64,000 bases of DNA, taken from NCBI RefSeq assembly GCF_001421415.1, contig NZ_LMKH01000001.1, positions 186,001 to 250,000 on the forward strand, written 5' to 3'. The position numbers and the translations under genes are program-made. This stretch comes from Sphingomonas sp. Leaf208 (lineage in GTDB: Bacteria > Pseudomonadota > Alphaproteobacteria > Sphingomonadales > Sphingomonadaceae). The notes beneath the pieces are model-generated. The model had not been told where the DNA came from. It ran no database searches and worked only from the letters and a program-made list of their open reading frames with translations. Below are positions 55,473-64,000 of the stretch, piece after piece (the stretch's first letter is position 1; the number at the start of each line of letters is the position of its first letter).

Positions 55473-56113
55473 GCGCGGTCGGCGTCGGGCTGGCGGTCCG
55501 GATGTGCAGCGGCGAAGGCGGGGAGGGCGCGGGCCTTGTCAGCGGCGGCTATGAGGCGGGGGTAGGGCGAAAGATCGACCGCGAACCGCTCGGCCGAATA
55601 GACTTGCGGCACGAGATGACAATCGGCGATCGTCGGTGTCGCACCGAACGCGAAGCCGTCACCGTAGCGCGCGATCAGCGTCTCGAGCGCAGCGAACCCA
55701 TCGCCGATCCAGCGCGCGATCCAGCGGTTCACCGCAGCCTCGTCCGCCCCGAACTCGGTGCGCAAGGCGCTCAGGATGCGGAGATTGTTCACAGGGTGGA
55801 TGTCGCAGGCAACCGTCGCCGCCATAGCGCGGACAATCACCCGGTCATTCGCGCCAACGGGAAGCAGCGGTGGATCGGAATAGGTCTCGTCGATCCATTC
55901 GAGGATCGCGGGGCTCTGAGTCAGGATCGCGTCGTCAGTCTCCAGCGCCGGCACGAGTCCCTGCGGATTAAGCACGCGATACCCCGCCTCGCGTTGCGCA
56001 CCTGTGCGAAGGTCGTGCGTTACCTGCGCATACGCCACGCCCTTCAGGGCCAGCGCGATGCGGACGCGGTAGGCGGTGGTCGAGCGCCAATAGCCGTGCA
56101 GCGTCAGGCTCAC
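55469..56113 (-). CDS. maiA: Maleylacetoacetate isomerase (zeta-class GST)
   Basis: A 214-residue zeta-class GST. The active-site segment is [34 protein letters not shown] and [15 protein letters not shown] bind glutathione; [13 protein letters not shown] is the zeta-specific motif. It isomerises maleylacetoacetate to fumarylacetoacetate with glutathione. Overlaps with hmgA (4 bp) and the Rieske gene (4 bp) show one operon for homogentisate degradation. Confidence 0.92.
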   Translation of the reverse strand: MSLTLHGYWRSTTAYRVRIALALKGVAYAQVTHDLRTGAQREAGYRVLNPQGLVPALETDDAILTQSPAILEWIDETYSDPPLLPVGANDRVIVRAMAATVACDIHPVNNLRILSALRTEFGADEAAVNRWIARWIGDGFAALETLIARYGDGFAFGATPTIADCHLVPQVYSAERFAVDLSPYPRLIAAADKARALPAFAAAHPDRQPDADRA

Positions 56114-57435
56114 TTCGGCAGGATCGCCTTGGGGAAATCCGACCAGACCGCATCATAATCGAGTTGCGAATGCTCGATCGCATAGGCGGTCGGCTTGTAC
56201 GGCCAGCAGCTCTCCAGCATGAACGCCATCGTCCCGTCGATCTTGTGCGGCTTCAGGTCGGCTGCGCTCGCACCCTGCCAACTGGCCAGATCCGGCCCGT
56301 GACCCGACATCAGGTTGTGCAGCGAGATGCCGCCCGGCGCGAACCCCTCGGCCTTCGCATCGTACGCGCCGGTGATCAGCCCCATCGCTTCGGACATGAC
56401 GTTGCGGTGGAACCATGGCGGGCGGAACGTCCCCTCGGCGACCATCCACCGCGGCGGGAAGATCACGAAATCTGCGTTTGCGCGACCGGGCACGTCGCTC
56501 GGCGAGGTCAGCAGCGTGAAGATCGACGGATCGGGATGGTCGAAGCTGACCGTGTTGATCGTGTTGAACCGCGACAGGTCGTAGCGCCACGGCGCGAGAT
56601 TGCCGTGCCACGCGACGACGTCGAGCGGCGAGTGATCGAGCGTAGTCGTCCACAGCGACCCCATGAACTTCTGCACGACCTCGACCGGCTCGTCGCGATC
56701 CTCGAACCAAGCGACCGGCGTCTCGAAATCGCGCGGGTTGGCAAGGCCATTGGCACCGATCGGACCGAGATCGGGCAGGCGGAACAGCGCGCCGTGATTC
56801 TCCGCGACATAGCCGCGCGCTTCGCCATCGGGGAGTTCGGCGCGGAAGCGGACGCCGCGCGGGACGAGCGCGATCTGGCCGGGGGCGATGTCGATCCGGC
56901 CGAGTTCGGTCAGCAACCGGAGCCGTCCGGCCTGGGGGATGAACAGCAGTTCGCCGTCCGCATCCATGAACACGCGGTCGGTCATGTCGGCGTTTGCGGC
57001 ATACACGTGCAGCGCGACGCCTTCGAGATCGGCGGGATCGCGGTTGGCGAGCATCGTCGTCATGCCGTCGATCAAATCAGTGCCGGGGGCGGGGGCCTCG
57101 ATCGGGTCCCAGCGCAGGCGATTGGGTGCTAGCGGCGCGTCGGTGGTGCCAGGCGCGAACCGCTGGGCGCCGGCGTAGCGCTCGAACGGCGGATGCTCGG
57201 CGGTCGGACGCATCCGGTAGAGCCAGCTGCGGCGGTTCTCATGCCGGGGCGCAGTAAATGCGGTACCGGAGAGCTGCTCGGTGTAGAGGCCGAACGCGGG
57301 ACGCTGCGGCGAATTGCGGCCGATCGGCAGCGCGCCGGGGATCGCCTCGGTCGATACGTGGTTGCCGAAGCCGGGCTGGTACTCGGTCTGGCCGGCGGTC
57401 TCGCCTGCGGCGTTGGTCGGCTGGTGGATTGTCAT
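56110..57435 (-). CDS. hmgA: Homogentisate 1,2-dioxygenase
   Basis: A 441-residue ring-cleavage dioxygenase. [19 protein letters not shown] opens it. [40 protein letters not shown] (iron His and Glu) and [15 protein letters not shown] (last iron His) make up the active site. It opens homogentisate to maleylacetoacetate with O2 in tyrosine and phenylalanine breakdown. I use the ATG at 57435; a longer open frame upstream runs into the repeat and is Arg/Pro-rich. Confidence 0.95.
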   Translation of the reverse strand: MTIHQPTNAAGETAGQTEYQPGFGNHVSTEAIPGALPIGRNSPQRPAFGLYTEQLSGTAFTAPRHENRRSWLYRMRPTAEHPPFERYAGAQRFAPGTTDAPLAPNRLRWDPIEAPAPGTDLIDGMTTMLANRDPADLEGVALHVYAANADMTDRVFMDADGELLFIPQAGRLRLLTELGRIDIAPGQIALVPRGVRFRAELPDGEARGYVAENHGALFRLPDLGPIGANGLANPRDFETPVAWFEDRDEPVEVVQKFMGSLWTTTLDHSPLDVVAWHGNLAPWRYDLSRFNTINTVSFDHPDPSIFTLLTSPSDVPGRANADFVIFPPRWMVAEGTFRPPWFHRNVMSEAMGLITGAYDAKAEGFAPGGISLHNLMSGHGPDLASWQGASAADLKPHKIDGTMAFMLESCWPYKPTAYAIEHSQLDYDAVWSDFPKAILPK

Positions 57436-57499
57436 GGCTTCCTCTCCGTCACCTGTTCCGATCAACGCCCGAACCGCCGGCCATTCAAACTCTTTCTTG

Positions 57500-57630
57500 T
57501 CCCCCTCCCCCGGGGAGAGGGAGGGAGACGCGCGCTTGCGCGGCGGAAGGGTGAGGGCACGTGCTGGCGTCGCGCGTGCCCTCACCCTCGGCGCTGGCGC
57601 GCCTTTCCCTCTCCCCAAGGGAGAGGGTTT
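57500..57630. repeat. Second palindromic repeat type, between hmgA and hppD
   Basis: About 131 bp: CCCCCTCCCCCGGGGAGAGG at the left, a central pair GGGTGAGGGCACG / CGTGCCCTCACCC, and TTTCCCTCTCCCCAAGGGAG at the right. It differs in sequence from the 126-bp family but has the same build (hairpin ends plus an inner stem). It lies within the run of minus-strand tyrosine genes and could reduce read-through from hppD into hmgA. Confidence 0.75.
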
Positions 57631-57635
57631 AGAAT

Positions 57636-58706
57636 TTACGCGTCGACCGTGATTACGCCTCTACGGATCTGATCCAACTCGATGCTCTCGTACAACGCCT
57701 GGAAATTGCCGTTGCCGAAGCCCTCATTCCCCTTGCGCTGGATGATCTCAAAGAAGATCGGCCCGAACATGTTCTCGGTGAAGATCTGCAGCAACAGCCC
57801 CTCCTCGCCGACATTGCCGTCGATCAGGATGCGGTTGCGGCGGAGGCGTTCGAGGTCGTGGCCGTGGTTCGGGACGCGCTTGTCGACCAGCTCGTAATAG
57901 GTCTCGATCGTGTCCTGCAGCTTGACGCCGCGGGCGCGCAGCTTCTCGACCGTCTCAAAGATATCGTCGGTGGTAAGCGCCAGATGCTGGATACCCTCGC
58001 CGTTGTAATCCTTGATGAATTCCTCGATCTGGCTCTTGTCGTCCTGGCTCTCGTTGAGCGGGATGCGGATCGCGCGGTCGGGCGCGATCATCGCCTGGCT
58101 GAACAGCCCGGTCGCCTTGCCCTTGATGTCGAAATACTTCTGCTCCTCGAAGCCGAAGATCTGGCCGTAGAACTCCGCCCAGGTCCGCATCTGGCCACGC
58201 TTCACATTGTGCGTGAGGTGATCGAGCAGGTCGAGCCCGACGTTGTTCTCGGCCTCGGCTTCGGCCGCGCCCGGAACCGCATTCCAGTCGTCGTACAGGC
58301 TGCCGGCCGCGCCATGCTTGTCGACCAGATACAGTAGTGAACCGCCAATCCCTTCGAGCACATAGCTGCCCTCGCCGAGCGCGCCCATGCTGGCATCGGC
58401 CGCCCTAGCGCCGCGTGCGAGCGCCGCGTCGAACGCTTCCTTGGCGTCATGGACGCGGAACGCCATGCCGCTCGCTGACGGGCCATGATCCGCGCGGAAC
58501 GCCGCCGAATGGCCGCCGTCCTCGCGATTGAGCAACAGGTTGATCCGGCCCTGCTTGTAGCGCGTGACGGCCTTGGTCGGGTGGGTCGAGGCGGCGACGA
58601 AGCCGAACTGCTCGAACTGCGCGGCCATCCGGTCGGGATCGGGCGAAGTGAATTCGGCGAACTCGAACCCGTCAAGACCCATCGGGTTTACGTCCATATG
58701 GTCCAT
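57636..58706 (-). CDS. hppD: 4-Hydroxyphenylpyruvate dioxygenase
   Basis: A 356-residue non-haem iron enzyme with two vicinal-oxygen-chelate domains. Iron ligands: His in LLDHLTHNV, His in [12 protein letters not shown] and Glu in [22 protein letters not shown], the last being the signature C-terminal segment. It converts 4-hydroxyphenylpyruvate to homogentisate, the substrate of the next enzyme. The ATG at 58706 gives a normal length. It is divergent from marR; the intergenic palindrome (58723-58742) lies 16 bases upstream of the start, well placed for repression. Confidence 0.95.
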   Translation of the reverse strand: MDHMDVNPMGLDGFEFAEFTSPDPDRMAAQFEQFGFVAASTHPTKAVTRYKQGRINLLLNREDGGHSAAFRADHGPSASGMAFRVHDAKEAFDAALARGARAADASMGALGEGSYVLEGIGGSLLYLVDKHGAAGSLYDDWNAVPGAAEAEAENNVGLDLLDHLTHNVKRGQMRTWAEFYGQIFGFEEQKYFDIKGKATGLFSQAMIAPDRAIRIPLNESQDDKSQIEEFIKDYNGEGIQHLALTTDDIFETVEKLRARGVKLQDTIETYYELVDKRVPNHGHDLERLRRNRILIDGNVGEEGLLLQIFTENMFGPIFFEIIQRKGNEGFGNGNFQALYESIELDQIRRGVITVDA

Positions 58707-58722
58707 GATCACATCCTGACAG

Positions 58723-58742
58723 TTGGTATCCGTTGTTACCAA
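58723..58742. promoter_or_regulatory. Candidate MarR operator between hppD and marR
   Basis: Inverted repeat TTGGTA, eight-base spacer, TACCAA. It lies 16 bp upstream of the hppD start and 43 bp upstream of the marR start. Symmetry and position suit autoregulation and control of hppD by the MarR-family protein. Binding is inferred, not shown. Confidence 0.55.
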
Positions 58743-58785
58743 TCTGGCGGGTTGAACAACTGGTGTCAATCGTTACGATTTCCAC

Positions 58786-59274
58786 ATGGCTCACCGTGCA
58801 CTCGTCCTGGACGATTTCATCCCGTATCGCCTGTCGATCACCTCGAACCTCGTCAGCGAGGCGGTGGCCGATACGTATGAGGCGCTGTTCGGGCTGACGA
58901 TCCCGGAGTGGCGGCTGGTGGCGGTGGTCGCCGAGGCGGACGGCATCACGCAGCAACAGGTCGGCCAGCAGACGCGGATGGACAAGGTGACCGTCAGCCG
59001 CGCGGCGATCGCCTTGGTCGAACGCGGGCTGATGCAGCGGCATGCGAACCCGGAGGATCGCCGCTCGCATCTGCTGAGGCTGACCGACGACGGTCACACG
59101 CTCTACGCGTCTGTCGCACCGAAGGCGCTCGATCTGGAGCAGCGCATCTTCGCCGGGTTCTCAAGCGCGGAGGTCGAGCAGTTCGTCGCGATGCTGCGGC
59201 GGATCGATGCGGTGACGATCGACTTGGTTCAGGACTCCCACGGCGGCGTTGGCGACCAGAGACCACGCAGGTAA
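58786..59274 (+). CDS. MarR-family regulator, probable controller of tyrosine catabolism
   Basis: A 162-residue winged-helix regulator: LTIPEWRLVAVVAEADGITQQQVGQQTRMDKVTVSRAAIALVERGL is the helix-turn-helix region (given here as a span, residues about 37-82; key part TRMDKVTVSRA), with the wing NPEDRRSHLLRLT. It is divergent from hppD, so it most likely represses hppD until a phenolic ligand such as homogentisate or hydroxyphenylpyruvate binds (inference from context). Its 3' end overlaps the convergent LysR gene by 46 bp. Confidence 0.88.
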   Translation: MAHRALVLDDFIPYRLSITSNLVSEAVADTYEALFGLTIPEWRLVAVVAEADGITQQQVGQQTRMDKVTVSRAAIALVERGLMQRHANPEDRRSHLLRLTDDGHTLYASVAPKALDLEQRIFAGFSSAEVEQFVAMLRRIDAVTIDLVQDSHGGVGDQRPRR

Positions 59275-60104
59275 TCGAGTAGTGCAGCGGTACCCGACGA
59301 CACCGGGCCGCGCGCATGGACTGCATAGATTCCGACGTCCGCAGACCCGGCCAGTTCCGGCAGGATGCGGACGAGGCGGCCACTCGAAAGGTCCGCGCTC
59401 ACGTCCCACAGCGAGCGCAGCGCGATGCCGACGCCAGCCAGCGTGAGTTCGCGGACGACTTCGCTGGAGTTCGTCGCGACGTAGCTCGGACGGTCGATCG
59501 TGACGTCGCCATCGGCTCCGGCCAGGCGCCACGGCATCTGGCCTTTCGCCGCGAGCAGGCGATGTTCCGTAAGGTCGGCCGCACCGCGCGGGGCACTGTA
59601 GCTCGGTGCGGCGCAGAGGACGCGACGGCTGTCGGCGAGGCGATGGCCGGTCAGGCTTGGCGGCACGCCGGGGGCGATCCGGATCGCGAGATCAAGCCGG
59701 TCGCCGATGACGTCCGAAAAGCCGTCCGACAGATCTAGGTCGAGTTCGATCGCAGAGTGCGCGTCGAGGAACGGCTTCAGGTGGGGCGCGATATGGAGAC
59801 GGCCGAACGAGGTTGGCGCGCTGACCCGAAGCGGCCCCGCCGGCGTCTCGGCGCGGTCGGACACGCGCGCCTCGGCATCGCGGATCGCGGCTAGGATCTC
59901 GACCATGTCGCGGTGATACGCCGCCCCGCGTGCTGTCAGATCGAGCCGCCGCGTCGTCCGGTTGAGTAACCGCACGCCGAGCCTCGCCTCAAGCCGCGCG
60001 ATGCGCTTCGAGACCATAGCCGGCGAGATACCCATCGAACGCCCCGCCGCGCTGAGGCTGGCGGTGCGGACGACTTCGGCGAAGAGGACGATGTCGGGAT
60101 CCAT
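59229..60104 (-). CDS. LysR-type transcriptional regulator
   Basis: A 291-residue regulator. The DNA-binding domain shows RTASLSAAGRSMGISPAMVSKRI and RLLNRTTRRLDLTARG. The effector domain has PLRVSAPTSFGRLHIAPHL, GDRLDLAIRIAPGV and VRELTLAGVGIALRSLW. It is divergent from malate synthase G (93 bp between starts), so control of glyoxylate metabolism is possible. Members of this sequence type also control distant genes. Confidence 0.9.
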   Translation of the reverse strand: MDPDIVLFAEVVRTASLSAAGRSMGISPAMVSKRIARLEARLGVRLLNRTTRRLDLTARGAAYHRDMVEILAAIRDAEARVSDRAETPAGPLRVSAPTSFGRLHIAPHLKPFLDAHSAIELDLDLSDGFSDVIGDRLDLAIRIAPGVPPSLTGHRLADSRRVLCAAPSYSAPRGAADLTEHRLLAAKGQMPWRLAGADGDVTIDRPSYVATNSSEVVRELTLAGVGIALRSLWDVSADLSSGRLVRILPELAGSADVGIYAVHARGPVSSGTAALLDYLRGLWSPTPPWES

Positions 60105-60197
60105 TCGTTCTCCATGCGATCAACAGCTTTCCGTTTATACTGTCTAGTGGCGAAGGTGGCGGGCGTCTATCGTCCCGACAGAGCATAGGAGAGCAGC

Positions 60198-62306
60198 ATG
60201 ACCGAGATGATCGAAAAGGCAGGCCTGAAGGTCGCCGCATCGCTGGTGGACTTCGTCGAAACGCGCGCGTTGCCGGGGACGGGGCTTGAAGCCGCCCCGT
60301 TCTGGAAAGGCATTTCCGATATCTACGCGCGGTTCGCGCCGGAGAATGCGGCGCTGCTCGCGGTTCGCGACGACCTTCAGGCCAAGATCGATGCCTGGCA
60401 CGAAGCCCGCGTCGGCAAGCCGATCGACCAGGCTGAGTATCAGGCGTTCCTGCGCGAGATCGGCTATCTGGTCGACGAGCCTGCGCCGTTCGCGGTCGCC
60501 CCGACCAACGTCGATGCGGAGGTCGCCTCGCTCGCTGGCGCGCAGTTGGTGGTGCCGATCCTAAACGCCCGCTTTCTGCTGAACGCGGCGAACGCGCGTT
60601 GGGGGAGCCTGTATGACGCGCTCTACGGGACTGATGCGATCCCGGGCGCGGCGTCCGGCAGGGGGTATGATGCGACGCGAGGTGCGCAGGTAATTGCGTG
60701 GGCGAAGGCGTTTCTCGACGATGCCGTACCGCTGGCGAACGGATCGTGGACCGACTGGACGGGTGGCACGCCTGAGCTCGCCGAGCCGAGCCAGCTCGTC
60801 GGGCATGCGGGCGACAATATCCTGTTGCGTCACAACGGCCTGCACATCGAACTCGTGATCGACTCTGAGCATGCGATCGGTCGCGACGACCATGCGAACC
60901 TCGCCGACGTCGTCCTCGAATCCGCACTCAGCACGATTGCCGATCTTGAGGATTCGGTCGCCGCGGTCGATGCCAAGGACAAGGTGGCCGCCTACGCCAA
61001 TTGGCTCGGCCTGATGAAGGGCGACCTGACCGCCAGCTTCGACAAGGGCGGTCGCACGGTCACGCGCGCGCTCGAACCGGACCGGCAGTACACCGCACCC
61101 GACGGAAGCGCGTTCACGCTCCCCGGCCGCAGCCTGATGTTCGTCCGCAACGTCGGCCACCTGATGACGACGCCGGCGATCCTGCTCGCGGACGGCAATG
61201 AGGCGCCCGAAGGCATCCTCGACGGCATCGTCACGTCGCTGATCGCGCTGCACGACCTGAAGGGCACCGGCCCGATCCGCAACAGCCGCGCGGGCTCGAT
61301 CTACATCGTCAAGCCGAAGATGCATGGCCCCGACGAAGCCGCCTTCACCAACCGTCTGTTCGACGCGATCGAGGATCTGCTCGGGCTCGCACGCCATACG
61401 ATCAAGGTCGGCGTGATGGACGAGGAACGGCGGACCTCCGCCAATCTCGCCGCGTGCATCGCCGCGGTGAAGGACCGGGCCGTATTCATCAACACCGGCT
61501 TCCTCGATCGTACCGGCGACGAGATGCACACCTCGATGCGCGCCGGCCCGATGATCCGCAAAGGCGACATGAAGGCCTCGTCGTGGATCAAGGCGTATGA
61601 GGATCGCAACGTCCAGATCGGGCTCGCCTGCGGGCTCAGCGGCAAGGCGCAGATCGGCAAGGGCATGTGGGCCGCGCCCGATCGGATGGCGGACATGCTC
61701 GAGCAGAAGATCGCGCATCCGATGACCGGCGCGAACACTGCCTGGGTACCGTCGCCGACCGCGGCGACGCTGCACGCGACGCATTACCACCGCGTCGACG
61801 TCTTCGCGCGGCAGACGGAGCGGCAAGCAGAACCGATCGCGTCGCTCGATGCGCTGCTGACGATCCCGGTCGCGACCGGCCACAACTGGCAACCCGACGA
61901 GGTTAGCGAGGAACTCGAGAACAACGCGCAGGGCATCCTCGGCTACGTCGTGCGCTGGGTCGACCAGGGCGTTGGGTGTTCGAAGGTGCCCGACATTCAT
62001 GACATCGGCCTGATGGAGGACCGCGCGACGCTGCGGATCAGTTCGCAGCACATGGCGAACTGGCTGCTCCACGGCATCGCGACGCCCGACGAGGCGGATG
62101 CGGCGCTGCGACGAATGGCGGCGAAGGTTGATGCGCAGAACGCGGGCGATCCGCTGTACCGGCCGATGGCGGGGCATGAGGACGACAGCCTCGCATTCCA
62201 GGCCGCCCGCGCGCTCGTGTTCGATGGTCTCGCGCAGCCGAGCGGTTATACCGAGCCGCTGCTCCACGCGTTCCGCGCGCGGGCAAAGGAAAGGGACGCT
62301 TCCTGA
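60198..62306 (+). CDS. glcB: Malate synthase G
   Basis: A 702-residue monomeric malate synthase of normal length for isoform [21 protein letters not shown] contains the catalytic Arg, [15 protein letters not shown] and [13 protein letters not shown] follow, and [20 protein letters not shown] contains the catalytic Asp. It condenses glyoxylate and acetyl-CoA to malate in the glyoxylate or glycolate route. ATG at 60198 with GGAGAGCAGC upstream. No isocitrate lyase or glycolate oxidase genes are in the window. It overlaps the carbonic anhydrase gene by one base (TGATG). Confidence 0.95.
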   Translation: MTEMIEKAGLKVAASLVDFVETRALPGTGLEAAPFWKGISDIYARFAPENAALLAVRDDLQAKIDAWHEARVGKPIDQAEYQAFLREIGYLVDEPAPFAVAPTNVDAEVASLAGAQLVVPILNARFLLNAANARWGSLYDALYGTDAIPGAASGRGYDATRGAQVIAWAKAFLDDAVPLANGSWTDWTGGTPELAEPSQLVGHAGDNILLRHNGLHIELVIDSEHAIGRDDHANLADVVLESALSTIADLEDSVAAVDAKDKVAAYANWLGLMKGDLTASFDKGGRTVTRALEPDRQYTAPDGSAFTLPGRSLMFVRNVGHLMTTPAILLADGNEAPEGILDGIVTSLIALHDLKGTGPIRNSRAGSIYIVKPKMHGPDEAAFTNRLFDAIEDLLGLARHTIKVGVMDEERRTSANLAACIAAVKDRAVFINTGFLDRTGDEMHTSMRAGPMIRKGDMKASSWIKAYEDRNVQIGLACGLSGKAQIGKGMWAAPDRMADMLEQKIAHPMTGANTAWVPSPTAATLHATHYHRVDVFARQTERQAEPIASLDALLTIPVATGHNWQPDEVSEELENNAQGILGYVVRWVDQGVGCSKVPDIHDIGLMEDRATLRISSQHMANWLLHGIATPDEADAALRRMAAKVDAQNAGDPLYRPMAGHEDDSLAFQAARALVFDGLAQPSGYTEPLLHAFRARAKERDAS

Positions 62307-62833
62307 TGCCGCTCTACGAGATCGAGGGTAAACGGCCGACGCTGGCCGACGACGTCTGGATCGCGCCGTCCGCCGACGTGATCGGCGACGCGCGGCTGGG
62401 GGAGGGGGTGAGCGTCTGGTTCGGCGCTGTGATCCGTGCCGACAACACGCCGATCCTCGTCGGTGCACAGACCAACATCCAGGAGGGCGCGATGCTGCAC
62501 TCCGATCCCGGCGCGCCGTTGACCGTGGGGCAGGGCTGTACGGTCGGTCATCATGCGATCCTCCACGGCTGCACGATCGGCAGCAACGTGCTGGTCGGGA
62601 TGGGGGCGACGATCCTCAACAAGGCGGTGATCGGCGACGATTGCCTGATCGGTGCGAACGCGCTGGTGACCGAGGGGAAGGTGTTTCCTGCCGGGAGCCT
62701 GATCGTCGGCGCGCCAGCCAAGGCGGTCCGCGAACTGACTCCGGAAGCGATTGCCGGCCTGAAGATGTCGGCGGCCGGTTATGCAGCCAAGCAGCGCGTT
62801 TACGCCGAGGGCTTGAGGCTGGTCGAAGTCTAA
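62306..62833 (+). CDS. Gamma-carbonic anhydrase family protein
   Basis: A 175-residue left-handed beta-helix protein: VSVWFGAVIRADNTPILVGAQTNIQEGAMLHSD is a chain of hexapeptide repeats (quoted in parts: WFGAVIRAD, IQEGAMLHSD), then TVGHHAILHGCTIGSNVLVGMGA. The His residues in MLHSD and VGHHAILH fit the metal site of CamH/YrdA-like proteins. Many of these have weak or no carbonic anhydrase activity. It is coupled to malate synthase by TGATG and ends just before repeat copy 3. Confidence 0.88.
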   Translation: MPLYEIEGKRPTLADDVWIAPSADVIGDARLGEGVSVWFGAVIRADNTPILVGAQTNIQEGAMLHSDPGAPLTVGQGCTVGHHAILHGCTIGSNVLVGMGATILNKAVIGDDCLIGANALVTEGKVFPAGSLIVGAPAKAVRELTPEAIAGLKMSAAGYAAKQRVYAEGLRLVEV

Positions 62834-62834
62834 A

Positions 62835-62958
62835 ATCCTCCCCCGCCAGGGGGAGGTGGCGCTGAAGGCGACGGAGGGGGAGGATACGGAACAGACGTGT
62901 CGCCTGCCTTCCCCTCCGTCTGGCAAGTGCCAGTCACCTCCCCCTAGCGGGGGAGGAT
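62835..62958. repeat. Palindromic dispersed repeat, copy 3
   Basis: 124 bp in the same orientation as copy 1: ATCCTCCCCCGCCAGGGGGA at the left, inner GGCGCTGAAGGCG and CTGGCAAGTGCCAG, and GGGGGAGGAT at the right. It lies between the stops of the convergent carbonic-anhydrase and FadL-type genes, only 1 and 6 bp from them. Confidence 0.85.
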
Positions 62959-62964
62959 TATTCA

Positions 62965-64000
62965 CTAGAAGCTCAGCCGGCCACCGAGCGACAGCACGAC
63001 GGCCGACGCATCGCGAAGTGCGCCGGAGGTCAGGATGTTCGTCTGTGCGGCGGTGCCGACATAGGCGGCCGTCCTGCGGTCGATCGTGGTGTTTTCGAAA
63101 TCGACATATTGCGCGGCGGCGTCGAGCGCGATGCGCGAGGTCAGCTGGTACGAGCCACCCGCCGCATAGGTCCAGCGGTCGGCGTCGGGTACGCGGGCAT
63201 CGCGCAATCCGTCCTGCGTCGGCGTCTTGGTACGCTGGACACCCGCGCGGATCGTCGCTTTGGGGGTGACGGCGTAGTCGAAGCCGCCCGCGAGGCTCCA
63301 GCTGTCCTGGTAGTTTTCGGGGATCGCGGTGTTCAACGGCGCGCCGAGATCGATCGTGTCGAACTTGCTCCAGTTGTAAGCGACGACCTGCGCGTTGAGC
63401 GTCAGCGCGTTGGTGGCGCGGATGCGACCAGCGACGATCACCTGGCCCGGCGTGTTGAAGCTCGCCTTGGCGCCATCGATCGAAACGTTCGAGCTTGCCA
63501 GCGGACCGACCAGTCCGGTGACGTTCAGGCTGCCCTTCAGATTGTGGCGGATGCTCGACTTGTAGCTGACACCGACGGTGGCGAAGTCGTTGTGCAGCTG
63601 AACGCCTGCGGTCCAGCCGAAGTCCCAGCCGTCACCCTTCAGCTCCTGGAAGCCGTCGGGCAGCGCCGCCGACAGGTTGGGGAGCGCATTGTTGAGCGTC
63701 GCATCGGTATATTCGACGTTCAGCGCACCACCGACACGCAGCCAGTCGGTCACCGCAACGCCGATCGACGGTTGGATATCGATCGTCCGCAGCCGCGTCT
63801 TGTCCGCGCTGTAGCGTGCCCAGCTGTTCGCTTCGTAGTTGGTTGTGAAGCTGAAGGGCGACGTCACCGCGACGCCGATCGCGATCCGGTCGGTCAGCGG
63901 ATAGGCGATCGCGCCCGACGGAACGACACCCTTGTTGATCGGATCGCTCGACGTACCGTTGCCGCCGACCGGCGCGTAATTGAACCCCGTTGGCCGGCCG
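62965..64000 (-). CDS. OmpP1/FadL-type outer-membrane porin (5' end outside window)
   Basis: The C-terminal 345 or so residues of a FadL-family barrel: AVTSPFSFTTNYEANSWARY, IQPSIGVAVTDWLRVGGAL, TVGVSYKSSIRHNLKGSL, GQVIVAGRIRATNALTLNA, DSWSLAGGFDYAVTPKATI and the final strand LSLGGRLSF ending in Phe. FadL proteins carry long-chain fatty acids or other hydrophobic molecules across the outer membrane. The N-terminal plug and signal peptide lie beyond the window edge. Confidence 0.88.
   Translation of the reverse strand, partial: GRPTGFNYAPVGGNGTSSDPINKGVVPSGAIAYPLTDRIAIGVAVTSPFSFTTNYEANSWARYSADKTRLRTIDIQPSIGVAVTDWLRVGGALNVEYTDATLNNALPNLSAALPDGFQELKGDGWDFGWTAGVQLHNDFATVGVSYKSSIRHNLKGSLNVTGLVGPLASSNVSIDGAKASFNTPGQVIVAGRIRATNALTLNAQVVAYNWSKFDTIDLGAPLNTAIPENYQDSWSLAGGFDYAVTPKATIRAGVQRTKTPTQDGLRDARVPDADRWTYAAGGSYQLTSRIALDAAAQYVDFENTTIDRRTAAYVGTAAQTNILTSGALRDASAVVLSLGGRLSF

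Overview
The window is GC-rich alphaproteobacterial chromosome, most likely from a Sphingomonas or close relative (inference). The reasons are several TonB-dependent receptors with PepSY partners, a FecI/FecR/FecA-type signalling cassette, a bacteriophytochrome with an HWE/HisKA_2-type kinase, GTG and TTG starts with 1-14 bp gene overlaps, and palindromic repeats at gene 3' ends. I saw no tRNA, rRNA, CRISPR array, transposase or prophage. Genes at both ends are cut by the window.

Layout. 1-5.6 kb: the end of a TonB-dependent receptor, a DSF-synthase (RpfF) homologue facing a membrane GGDEF-EAL protein, a beta-class GST and a SirB1-like protein. 5.6-11.5 kb: a glycan locus with two GT4 glycosyltransferases, a beta-propeller protein, a CDP-glycerol-transferase-like protein and a flippase. 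11.5-15.4 kb: an ECF sigma / FecR / STN-receptor cassette that overlaps the flippase by 4 bp. 15.4-25.4 kb: small secreted proteins, an SDR plus glycosidase pair, divergent LysR and MFS genes, an EthD protein, a bacteriophytochrome with a palindrome upstream, a small HExxH protein and a prolyl-hydroxylase-like oxygenase. 25.5-30.8 kb: a two-partner secretion operon (tpsB-tpsA) joined to an L,D-transpeptidase; the TpsA protein has 85 uninterrupted Ala-Pro pairs. 31-36.9 kb: a cobalamin riboswitch, a receptor, a PepSY protein, a DUF2946 protein and a broken second PepSY gene. 37-39.7 kb: a GH5 enzyme, a CE2-like esterase and the remnant of a GH9 cellulase.

40-48.5 kb: pyruvate oxidase, nitronate monooxygenase, a PaoABC-type aldehyde oxidoreductase and a lipoamide-dehydrogenase-like flavoprotein. 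48.6-54 kb: a GST, then the yjfIJKLMC membrane-stress gene set known from E. coli, here split into two divergent units around a perfect inverted repeat and with an added ankyrin gene. 54-58.7 kb: tRNA hydroxylase trhO, then the tyrosine/homogentisate pathway (hppD, hmgA, maiA, a Rieske protein) with a divergent MarR regulator. 58.8-64 kb: LysR, malate synthase G, gamma-carbonic anhydrase and a FadL-type porin.

The points most worth following are the TPS / Ala-Pro / L,D-transpeptidase operon, the divergent yjf module, the riboswitch-controlled receptor-PepSY operon with its decayed neighbour, the rpfF / c-di-GMP pair, the GH9 relic, and a palindromic repeat family whose three copies all lie between convergent gene ends.
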